The translations under genes and the position numbers were made by a program. From Candidatus Saccharibacteria bacterium UBA3749 (lineage in GTDB: Bacteria > Patescibacteriota > Saccharimonadia > Saccharimonadales > Saccharimonadaceae): 11,828 nucleotides of DNA. The stretch spans positions 1-11,828 of the forward strand of contig DFGN01000021.1 of the NCBI GenBank assembly GCA_002371235.1. The letters are read 5' to 3'. Shown here in pieces: positions 6,760 through 11,828 of this stretch; the first letter of the stretch is position 1, and every line of letters begins with the position of its first letter. Under the pieces are notes generated by a model that did not search any database, was not told where the DNA came from, and saw only the letters and a program-made list of their open reading frames with translations.

Positions 6760-7910
6760 TGTCTCTCCTTTACATTATTAACTGTTGCCTTAATTTCTTG
6801 CTTCATAGTGATAATATCTAACACTTCACCTGGTGAAACCTTACCAGACAAAATCGCATAACCACGACTAAGCACCTTCTCCGGGTCCATTGCACCAAGG
6901 ATTTTCATTTTTTGTTGTAAAGCATTATTTACTTCTGTCCATGAATCCCGTAATGTCTTCAGACAATTATTCATCTTATCTACATTTGCGGTCAGCATCG
7001 GATTAATATACTTCACAGTCACGCCATCCGAAATGCGCTTGACATTACTGCGGTTATTAACGCTAGTTCGTTCGATTGTCTGCTGCAATATTTGGTACGT
7101 CCGATTCATCGTCTTTAATAACCTCTGCTTCTCTACCACTCTATCACGCGTCAGCATTTCTGCCGCATTTGAGGGCGTCGAAGCCCTCACATCAGCCGCA
7201 AGATCAGCTAGTGATTCATCACGCTCGTGACCAATGCCGGTAATAATTGGAATTTTCGAAGCAGCAATTTCTCTTACTAGTTGCTCATCATTAAAACACG
7301 ATAAATCATCAGCGCTCCCACCTCCGCGCAAAAGGGCGATTACCTGCACATCGCTTCGTTCATTAAAAAACTTTAGGGCACGTATCATCTGATCTGGCGC
7401 ATCCATTCCCTGCACTTGTGTATGCGCCACCGTTACTTTTATTCCGCCCCATCTTGCATTGATAATCTTTATAAAATCCGAATACCCAGCTGCCTGAGTA
7501 GATGAAATGATACCCAGTCGCGTCAAATCCTCTGGCAGCGCACGTTTCTTCGTCGGATCAAACAATCCTTCCGCCGTGAGCTTCTTCTTTAGCATTTCAT
7601 AGGCTTTTTTCAATGAGCCTTCCCCCACCGGCTTTACTGCATCCACCGTTAATGAGAACTTCCCCCATTTTGTTAGCTTTGGTACCGCACGCACCGTTAC
7701 CTTCATTCCGTCTTCAAGCGGCGCCCGCATATTCCATAGCGTCATAAAACACGATACGCTAGATTCCTCGTCTTTCAAATCAAAAAACACCCACTTCCCT
7801 TGATTCACCTTGTAGCTCGCTACTTCACCCGTCACCATCACAGGCGAGTACGCATATTCAAGCGTCTGATTCACCACTGCTACGAATTCTGTCGGCGTAA
7901 AACTATTCAT
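6750..7910 (-). CDS. xseA: Exodeoxyribonuclease VII large subunit
   Basis: This 386-residue subunit has the family order: an N-terminal OB-fold for single-stranded DNA (VTGEVASYK, GKWVFFDLKDEESSVSCFM), then a linker helix with LKKKLTAEGLFDPTKKRALP, then the nuclease core. The core carries LGIISSTQAAGYSDFIK, LLRGGGSADDLSCFNDE, IPIITGIGHERDESLADLAAD and RASTPSNAAEMLT, which hold the conserved catalytic region. A coiled-coil arm follows, and the C-terminus has DPEKVLSRGYAILSGK. It is somewhat shorter than the E. coli protein. The start is uncertain: ATG 7910 gives the typical N-terminus MNSFTPTEF, while an in-frame TTG at 7922 would add four residues. No clear promoter or Shine-Dalgarno was seen, and upstream lies a GC-rich inverted-repeat element. 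Confidence 0.95.
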   Translation of the reverse strand: MNSFTPTEFVAVVNQTLEYAYSPVMVTGEVASYKVNQGKWVFFDLKDEESSVSCFMTLWNMRAPLEDGMKVTVRAVPKLTKWGKFSLTVDAVKPVGEGSLKKAYEMLKKKLTAEGLFDPTKKRALPEDLTRLGIISSTQAAGYSDFIKIINARWGGIKVTVAHTQVQGMDAPDQMIRALKFFNERSDVQVIALLRGGGSADDLSCFNDEQLVREIAASKIPIITGIGHERDESLADLAADVRASTPSNAAEMLTRDRVVEKQRLLKTMNRTYQILQQTIERTSVNNRSNVKRISDGVTVKYINPMLTANVDKMNNCLKTLRDSWTEVNNALQQKMKILGAMDPEKVLSRGYAILSGKVSPGEVLDIITMKQEIKATVNNVKERQWQ

Positions 7911-7932
7911 GGCAAACCCCAAAGTAATCGAT

Positions 7933-8027
7933 TAGCCCCTTGCGAGGTGTCCGGAGGTTACGACCGAGGATGAAGAGTGCGAGCCCCGTAACGACGGAAG
8001 CGAGCAACCCGTCCCCACAAGGGGCTA
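7933..8027 (-). repeat. GC-rich intergenic palindromic element with GAGCCCCGTAAC core
   Basis: This 95-base element fills most of the gap between the flippase gene and xseA. Its ends are perfect 10-base inverted repeats, TAGCCCCTTG (7933-7942) and CAAGGGGCTA (8018-8027). Inside, GTTACG near 7958 can pair with CGTAAC at 7987-7992. The core GAGCCCCGTAAC at 7981-7992 recurs inside tyrS (11715) and, with changes, inside the methyltransferase gene (10624). Base composition is much richer in G+C than the flanks. There is no U-tract after the hairpin, so it is not a classical terminator. It may be a mobile palindrome, a structured leader of xseA, or both. Confidence 0.65.
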
Positions 8028-8032
8028 TTCGG

Positions 8033-9079
8033 TCAATTCGCATCTTTGCCTCGAATCACTTCATAGTACGGATAAGACCCTGACGCAATAGTAAATAGCA
8101 GCGTAATTACCCTCGTCATCACAGTAATAATAGTTGCCGTCGGGAAATCCACACCTAGCGCAATCATCACCCCAGCCATTCCTAGTTCATACAACCCATA
8201 CGGCACAATTCCATCAAACACCGAACCAATCGTCTCCCCTACCATAATAAATGGCAGTAATTCCCACCGCCCTAGCGACAACGCTACTATATAATATGTA
8301 CCAATCTCACAAAGACTATATATAAGACCCCATATGATTGGTTTTTTTAAATACTTTTTGTTATTCTTCGCAATCAGTACACTTTGATGAATGTCCTGGA
8401 AATAATTACTAATTCTAGAATCTTCCATTACTTTATGCTTACGCCCAAAAGTTAGGATTCTAAAACTAAGATTGGCTAGCTTAGTTACTGTTTTCGAAAA
8501 AATGCTTATCCTCCTACTACTACTCGCTACAAATATTACAAACCACAAGAAGAAAAACACTCCCATATTCATTAATAATGACACCGGAATAATCCACATC
8601 GCATCGCGCGGAATCATCCTGAGTGCTAACAGTATCCCAATTGCTACCAGAGCCTGTGCATAATTTACTACCGTCGTCACTGCATAGCGGAATAAATACA
8701 AAAACGATGCCTGCCCTGCCGTCACACCATAAGGTCTCAAACGATAGGTGAGGAAAGCTAGTCCGCCCACACCTCCCGCCGGGATTGCGTGATTAACAAA
8801 GTTAAGTTCTGTCGATATTTTCAGTATTTCACGGTCTTCGAATTTCTTTACATTTTTCTTATGCTTCAAGTACGAGAAAAAAATTTGCCCACACGCAAAA
8901 TACATAAACAACTGCTCTGGAATTAATAGCATTAGCACAAAGCCATTCGCCTCACGTATGTGTTGCAATGTTTCCAGAATATCTGGCCAATTCTGATACA
9001 CCACCCACGCCACTAATATCACCGTGAGTAACATCAATACCGATCGCACCGAAAACCACTTATGCTTCTTGCTAACCAT
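8033..9079 (-). CDS. Flippase-like integral membrane protein (MprF/UPF0104 transmembrane family)
   Basis: This 348-residue protein is very hydrophobic, with about seven or eight helices, for example SVLMLLTVILVAWVVYQNW at about 14-32, a WIIPVSLLMNMGVFFFLWF segment, and IITVMTRVITLLFTIASG near the end. The AIPAGGVGGLAFLTYRLRPYG stretch and the second GETIGSVFDGIVPYGLYELG loop resemble the paired glycine-rich loops of the lysylphosphatidylglycerol synthase/flippase-like transmembrane domain. The soluble aminoacyl-transferase domain of full MprF is absent, so lipid or glycolipid translocation is the likeliest role; the substrate is unknown. ATG 9079 is chosen because TGATATAAT ends seven bases upstream. 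An in-frame ATG at 9157 would add 26 non-hydrophobic residues encoded across that promoter. Confidence 0.82.
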   Translation of the reverse strand: MVSKKHKWFSVRSVLMLLTVILVAWVVYQNWPDILETLQHIREANGFVLMLLIPEQLFMYFACGQIFFSYLKHKKNVKKFEDREILKISTELNFVNHAIPAGGVGGLAFLTYRLRPYGVTAGQASFLYLFRYAVTTVVNYAQALVAIGILLALRMIPRDAMWIIPVSLLMNMGVFFFLWFVIFVASSSRRISIFSKTVTKLANLSFRILTFGRKHKVMEDSRISNYFQDIHQSVLIAKNNKKYLKKPIIWGLIYSLCEIGTYYIVALSLGRWELLPFIMVGETIGSVFDGIVPYGLYELGMAGVMIALGVDFPTATIITVMTRVITLLFTIASGSYPYYEVIRGKDAN

Positions 9080-9086
9080 AGCATAT

Positions 9087-9095
9087 ATTATATCA
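9087..9095 (-). promoter_or_regulatory. Extended -10 promoter of the flippase-like gene (leaderless)
   Basis: The minus strand reads TGATATAAT, seven bases (ATATGCT), then ATG at 9079. A second extended -10-like sequence, TGCTATTAT, lies at 9156-9164 and overlaps the more upstream ATG at 9157; it could drive a leadered transcript instead. The gap 9080-9212 otherwise holds only the rpmA terminator. Confidence 0.65.
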
Positions 9096-9170
9096 CGTTT
9101 CCATCTATCCGCCATTACACCAATCAATATTGTAATGCTTTTAGTATTTTGTGCCATAATAGCATAGGTA

Positions 9171-9204
9171 AGAACAAAAATCCGCCACTTTATGCGGCGG
9201 ATTT
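9171..9204 (-). terminator. Intrinsic terminator of the tyrS-methyltransferase-rpmA operon
   Basis: On the minus strand, AAATCCGCC (9204-9196) pairs perfectly with GGCGGATTT (9186-9178) across a nine-base loop. The stem is followed by a T-rich tail, TTTTTGTTCTT. It lies about 10 bases after the rpmA stop at 9213. Confidence 0.9.
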
Positions 9205-9212
9205 CTTAATGC

Positions 9213-9485
9213 TTATCGCACTTCTACGCGAACTCTCGGCAACGATTTACCAGAGAAATGCGTCTTCTTCGTCTTCACGAAGGTGACCACACCATCCCTC
9301 GCAGCATGAATCGTAAAATTACGTGACATATAAGTGCCAGGACCAGCTAGCTTCGTAGCACCAGTCTGACGTACTAATACTTCACCGTTCTTGACTTTTT
9401 GTCCACCAAAACGCTTCACGCCAAGGCGCTGACCTGCATTATTATGGACGTTTTTGGCGGTACCGCCAGCTTTTACGTGTGACAT
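9213..9485 (-). CDS. rpmA: 50S ribosomal protein bL27
   Basis: This 90-residue basic protein of the large ribosomal subunit has a flexible N-terminus that reaches the peptidyl transferase centre. It has the family pattern: MSHVKAGGTAKN, then QRLGVKRFGGQKVKNGEVLVRQTG, a GPGTYMSRNFTIHAARDGVVTF segment and a basic tail. It starts directly at SHVKAGG, without the cleavable N-terminal extension known in Firmicutes. Its ATG follows the methyltransferase TAA with no gap, and AAGGAA at 9493-9498 lies inside the end of that gene as ribosome binding site. The usual partner rplU (bL21) is not next to it. An intrinsic terminator follows. Confidence 0.97.
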   Translation of the reverse strand: MSHVKAGGTAKNVHNNAGQRLGVKRFGGQKVKNGEVLVRQTGATKLAGPGTYMSRNFTIHAARDGVVTFVKTKKTHFSGKSLPRVRVEVR

Positions 9486-10751
9486 TTACTTTTTCCTTAA
9501 AATTAATATATCTCTTGCGACAACTTGGGCCTCTCGATGATAAAACAGCCCCTCTCGTGTCTTATTATTAACATTATACCCCATATCTTCAATTTCGTCA
9601 ATAATACTAAGCCGTTCATACTTGCCGTTCGGCCTTAACCATGCAGGCACCGCCATCACCACCGGTATCCCCGACTTAATCTGTCCCGCCAAATTCTTAA
9701 GAAACCCTCCCACTATCGCCCCGCACTCCTGCTTCTGTTCTTTCAAAGCCATCTCCGACGGAATTTGCGAAAAAGGCTTCCCGAGATATCCCTCACACGC
9801 CACCGCATCAATCGGCTGCTGCCATTTATGGGAAGTTGCATCGCCTTGAGAAATATCGAAATCACATATCTCGAAAGCTCCGCGATGTGATAAATCAGAG
9901 ATTTTATCACATCGCTTCGCCCCTTCGGCGGCAAAATCAAAGATTTTGCCTTTATGTTTCTCGATATTTGCGATTTCGATATTTTTCAACCAATTCAAGT
10001 TCTGGTTAGCGTAATTAACCATTCGTTCACTTATGTCAGTGCCGTACGCACGGTAGCCCATAAGTAATGCTTCCTGAAGCACTACACCAGTTCCGCAGAA
10101 TGGATCTAGGACAGTCGAACCAGGCTCAAGTGGCCCACATAGATTAATCAATATCTGTGCCAATTTCGGCGGTAACATCCCCACCTTTGCATCCCGCGCC
10201 GGCCGCGCCTGATCGCGCCTCGCATAAGCCTCAATATTTTGTACGCCAACTACTCGATACCATGCGTCATCTAATTTAATCAATTCAACTTTCCGCGGAT
10301 TAGCCCCACCAAGACCATTATGAAGCGAAGTGGCTGTCGATAATACTGCGTCCTTATTCTCCACCACCCGCACACTACGTCCATGTCGCACCAGAATCTT
10401 CTTTAATTTTAAAGCTTCTTGACTCGCACTTTTCCGTGTCGCTTTCATAGAATAATCACTCACTCCCAATGTAATCTTCCCCTCCGGCAACCCTTGCAAA
10501 TATTCCAACGGCCTTTGGTCCATTTCAATTGCAAGTTTCAATGCCCCACCAAGCTGATCGATATCAAGTGGCACCGAAATGCTTTTCGAGGGGATTCCGC
10601 AATCGCTACGAGGACTTAGCGACGAGCCCCGTGAAGACGAGCGCGAGGAGCGACCCGAGAAAGGCATCTGGTGCCACTCCACACCGCTCAAAGCTTCAAG
10701 TTCCGCAATCGATATCTCCGGCTGCCGCCCCAATACTGCTAAATATTTCAT
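9486..10751 (-). CDS. TRM11-like SAM-dependent RNA methyltransferase with two in-frame insert-like segments
   Basis: This 421-residue protein begins with MKYLAVLGRQPEISIAELEAL, typical of the THUMP-like N-terminal part of TRM11/Trm-G10-type enzymes, which methylate guanosine in tRNA. The Rossmann-fold catalytic part has motif I VLDPFCGTGVVLQEAL, GYRAYGTDIS and motif IV AVACEGYLGKPF, instead of the usual DPPYG. It ends in REAQVVARDILIL. Two stretches look foreign: about residues 28-58, rich in Ser/Arg (SGRSSRSSSRGSSLSPRS), and about 255-290 (KGKIFDFAAEGAKRC followed by DKISDLSHRG). Both coincide with palindromic DNA, and the reading frame is open through both. Without them the protein would be about 355 residues. 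The ATG overlaps the tyrS stop (ATGA), and rpmA follows immediately. The exact substrate is unknown. Confidence 0.85.
   Translation of the reverse strand: MKYLAVLGRQPEISIAELEALSGVEWHQMPFSGRSSRSSSRGSSLSPRSDCGIPSKSISVPLDIDQLGGALKLAIEMDQRPLEYLQGLPEGKITLGVSDYSMKATRKSASQEALKLKKILVRHGRSVRVVENKDAVLSTATSLHNGLGGANPRKVELIKLDDAWYRVVGVQNIEAYARRDQARPARDAKVGMLPPKLAQILINLCGPLEPGSTVLDPFCGTGVVLQEALLMGYRAYGTDISERMVNYANQNLNWLKNIEIANIEKHKGKIFDFAAEGAKRCDKISDLSHRGAFEICDFDISQGDATSHKWQQPIDAVACEGYLGKPFSQIPSEMALKEQKQECGAIVGGFLKNLAGQIKSGIPVVMAVPAWLRPNGKYERLSIIDEIEDMGYNVNNKTREGLFYHREAQVVARDILILRKK
9848..9987 (-). repeat. Nested palindromic insert in the methyltransferase gene
   Basis: The outer inverted repeats lie at 9848-9863 and 9972-9987, 16 bases paired with a single G-T wobble. 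Inside are two hairpins: a 13-base perfect stem at 9882-9894/9903-9915 (GCGATGTGATAAA, 8-base loop) and a 9-base perfect stem at 9930-9938/9942-9950 (GGCAAAATC, 3-base loop). Both hairpin tips share an AAATCARAGATTTT motif, so the element may contain a duplicated subunit. On the coding strand this gives the related peptides DKISDL and GKIFDF. It lies between the GTDIS SAM-binding strand and the next core motif, a plausible surface loop. Confidence 0.8.
10567..10678 (-). repeat. GC-rich palindromic insert near the methyltransferase N-terminus
   Basis: AGTGGCACC (10567-10575) and GGTGCCACT (10670-10678) are perfect inverted repeats. Pairing continues imperfectly inwards (TGC, TTTC and GGG blocks on each side). 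An inner 6-base palindrome TCGCTA/TAGCGA lies at 10603-10608/10617-10622. The core GAGCCCCGTGAAGACG at 10624-10639 matches the intergenic element at 7981 and the tyrS insert at 11715. The encoded peptide is Ser/Arg-rich and unlike the rest of the protein. Confidence 0.7.
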
Positions 10752-11828
10752 TTGATCACTAAGAATTTATTTTTACCTTTCTTCACAATTGCCGTCTGAT
10801 TCACTACCATATCTTCATTTACCTTCTCACCATTTATCGTCACGGCGCCCTGAGCCAAGAATTCACGCGCTTTCTTCTTCGACTCCGCAAGTCCGTAGTC
10901 TACTAGTGCATCCACCAGTCGCACACCTTTCTGTGCCACCGGCAAATACTCTGCAAATTCCAATATTTCATCCTCACTGAACCCTGCAAAATTCGTCGCT
11001 TTGTCAAATAGCATTGCCGTTAAATTCTCTACCGCCTCTGCTGCCTTGACACCATGTACTACCTCAGTAACACCACGCGCAAGCATTCGCTGTGCCAATC
11101 GCTTTTCTGGCGCTTCCCTATGCTTCGCAAGAATCTCGTCAATTTCCTCCGGCTCCAGCAACGTATAAATTTTCATCAAATACTCAACCGCATCATCCGG
11201 CTGATTTAGCCAAAACTGATAAAAATCAAATATCGAAGTAAAATTACCGCTACCATTATCAGACGCAGCTAACCACACAGCATTCCCTTCAGACTTACCA
11301 AACTTCCGCCCCGTCACCGGGTCAATTACAAGTGGCGTCGACCACACATCCGCCTCAGCGTCTTCTAACCTCTTTATCAAATGAATCCCACTAGTACAGT
11401 TTCCATATTGGTCTGCACCACAAAGCTGCAAATCTACCCCATATTCACGATATAGATGCAAGAAATCATACCCCTGAATCAAAGTGTACGAGAACTCCGC
11501 ATACGATATTCCAGCTCCACCTTCACCAATCCGATTCTGCACAAACTGCCGATCAAGTAGCTGCGTCATCGAAAACGCCTTCCCTACCTCCCTCAGAAAA
11601 TCGAGATACTTCATATCCTTGAACCAGTCATAATTGTCAACCATAGTCACGTTGAGGTGATTAGGTAATGCCACTTCGAGACCGTCCGCGACAACGGGAG
11701 CGGAATGAGCGCCGGAGCCCCGTAACAGACCGTCGGAGGAGTCGAGAGAATGAGCAACTTGTTGCTCATTCTGAGACGACGACTGACGGACGACTTCAGT
11801 CGACGGGCGCGCAGGCGCGAGTCGAGAA
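10748..11828 (-). CDS. tyrS: Tyrosyl-tRNA synthetase (5' end beyond the window), with in-frame insert
   Basis: The frame is open from the window edge to the TGA at 10748. From about 11665 onwards it matches the E. coli-type TyrRS: VDNYDWFKDM, YLDFLREVGKAFSM, ISYAEFSYTLIQGYDFLHL, the tyrosine-pocket segment LCGADQYGNCTSGI and the class I signature KFGKS. The C-terminus is an S4-like RNA-binding domain (LVDALVDYGLAESKKKAREF, GAVTINGEKV). Codon 11674 is GTG, but it cannot be the true start, because about 100 residues of the Rossmann fold with the HIGH motif must lie upstream, outside the window. Just before VDNYDW, at least 50 residues (11675-11828) are unlike any TyrRS and coincide with a GC-rich palindromic sequence. 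The gene overlaps the methyltransferase start by four bases. Confidence 0.93.
   Translation of the reverse strand, partial: SRLAPARPSTEVVRQSSSQNEQQVAHSLDSSDGLLRGSGAHSAPVVADGLEVALPNHLNVTMVDNYDWFKDMKYLDFLREVGKAFSMTQLLDRQFVQNRIGEGGAGISYAEFSYTLIQGYDFLHLYREYGVDLQLCGADQYGNCTSGIHLIKRLEDAEADVWSTPLVIDPVTGRKFGKSEGNAVWLAASDNGSGNFTSIFDFYQFWLNQPDDAVEYLMKIYTLLEPEEIDEILAKHREAPEKRLAQRMLARGVTEVVHGVKAAEAVENLTAMLFDKATNFAGFSEDEILEFAEYLPVAQKGVRLVDALVDYGLAESKKKAREFLAQGAVTINGEKVNEDMVVNQTAIVKKGKNKFLVIK
11675..11828 (-). repeat. GC-rich palindromic insert in tyrS (continues past the window)
   Basis: It contains a 12-base perfect inverted repeat, AGAATGAGCAAC/GTTGCTCATTCT, at 11747-11772 with a two-base spacer; a 7-base pair CGACTGA/TCAGTCG at 11780-11786/11796-11802; short direct repeats (AGACCGTC twice, GAATGAGC twice); and the family core GAGCCCCGTAAC at 11715-11726. 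No stop codon occurs in the tyrS frame over the whole 154 bases. The coding product is low-complexity, rich in Ser, Ala, Val and Gln. The far boundary is outside the window. Confidence 0.7.

Noticed and set aside
7933..8027. Intrinsic terminator of the flippase gene
   Set aside because: The stem ends are far apart (95 bases overall) and no U-tract follows on the minus strand, so a classical terminator is not supported.
8033..9157. Longer flippase-like protein starting at ATG 9157
   Set aside because: The extra 26 residues are encoded across a perfect extended -10 that ends seven bases before ATG 9079. They add no hydrophobic or conserved segment.
9848..9987. CRISPR array or tandem repeat
   Set aside because: The repeats are inverted hairpins inside a coding frame, without regularly spaced identical direct repeats or unique spacers.
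9486..10751. Methyltransferase as a frameshifted pseudogene
   Set aside because: Conserved motifs before, between and after both insert-like stretches are all in one open frame, so neither stretch breaks the gene.
10748..11674. tyrS as a complete 308-residue gene starting at GTG 11674
   Set aside because: The same frame is open to the window edge, and the HIGH-motif half of the enzyme would be missing. The GTG is an internal codon at the border of the insert.
1..11828. Alternative genetic code (UGA = Gly)
   Set aside because: TGA serves as the terminal codon of tyrS, the kinase and the flippase gene at the expected protein ends, and no conserved frame runs through a TGA.
9848..11828. Inteins or self-splicing introns as explanation for the inserts
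   Set aside because: The inserts are tens of residues long, far too short for inteins, and show no splicing motifs. The frames stay open, so RNA introns are unnecessary.

Overview
The window reads as a dense, streamlined bacterial chromosome segment, most likely from the Candidate Phyla Radiation (Patescibacteria), with Saccharibacteria (TM7) the best guess. The reasons are moderate-to-low GC, very short intergenic gaps, compact versions of housekeeping proteins, and small one-helix proteins of unknown function. TGA ends at least three clear genes (the flippase-like gene, the kinase and tyrS) and is not read through, so the recoded UGA=Gly lineages (Gracilibacteria, Absconditabacteria) are unlikely. 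The phylum call rests on recognition of gene types only; no comparison was run.

Layout: (1) 1-76 (-) is tRNA-Phe(GAA), divergent from hisS. (2) 119-3360 (+) holds hisS, glycyl-tRNA synthetase and a small membrane-anchored protein, ending at a bidirectional terminator shared with the convergent ppa gene. (3) 3430-5735 (-) is histidine kinase -> receiver-only response regulator -> recO -> inorganic pyrophosphatase. The first three genes overlap; ppa has its own promoter. (4) 5753-7910 (-) is xseA -> xseB (exonuclease VII) -> a PsbP-like membrane protein with its own promoter. (5) 8033-9079 (-) is an MprF-type flippase-like membrane protein, followed by a GC-rich palindromic intergenic element. 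(6) 9213-11828 (-) is tyrS (5' end outside the window) -> TRM11-like RNA methyltransferase -> rpmA (bL27), three tightly coupled translation genes ending at an intrinsic terminator.

Two signals stand out. First, five genes (hisS, glyQS, the PsbP-like gene, the kinase and the flippase) have a perfect TATAAT ending exactly 6 or 7 bases before the start codon. This places transcription start on or next to the A of the ATG, so the mRNAs should be leaderless. It also moves the kinase and flippase starts downstream of the longest possible ORF. Internal operon genes (xseB, rpmA) and ppa instead carry Shine-Dalgarno sequences.

Second, GC-rich or palindromic insert-like sequences occur at four places: between the flippase gene and xseA, twice in frame inside the methyltransferase gene, and once in frame inside tyrS. 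Three of them share a GAGCCCCGTRA core in the same orientation, and the two coding copies are read in the same frame (Arg-Gly-Ser). The fourth is a nested palindrome of about 140 bases bounded by 16-base inverted repeats. They look like small palindromic elements able to insert into proteins without breaking the frame, comparable in principle to Rickettsia palindromic elements. No system with a recognisable defence or secondary-metabolism role was seen.
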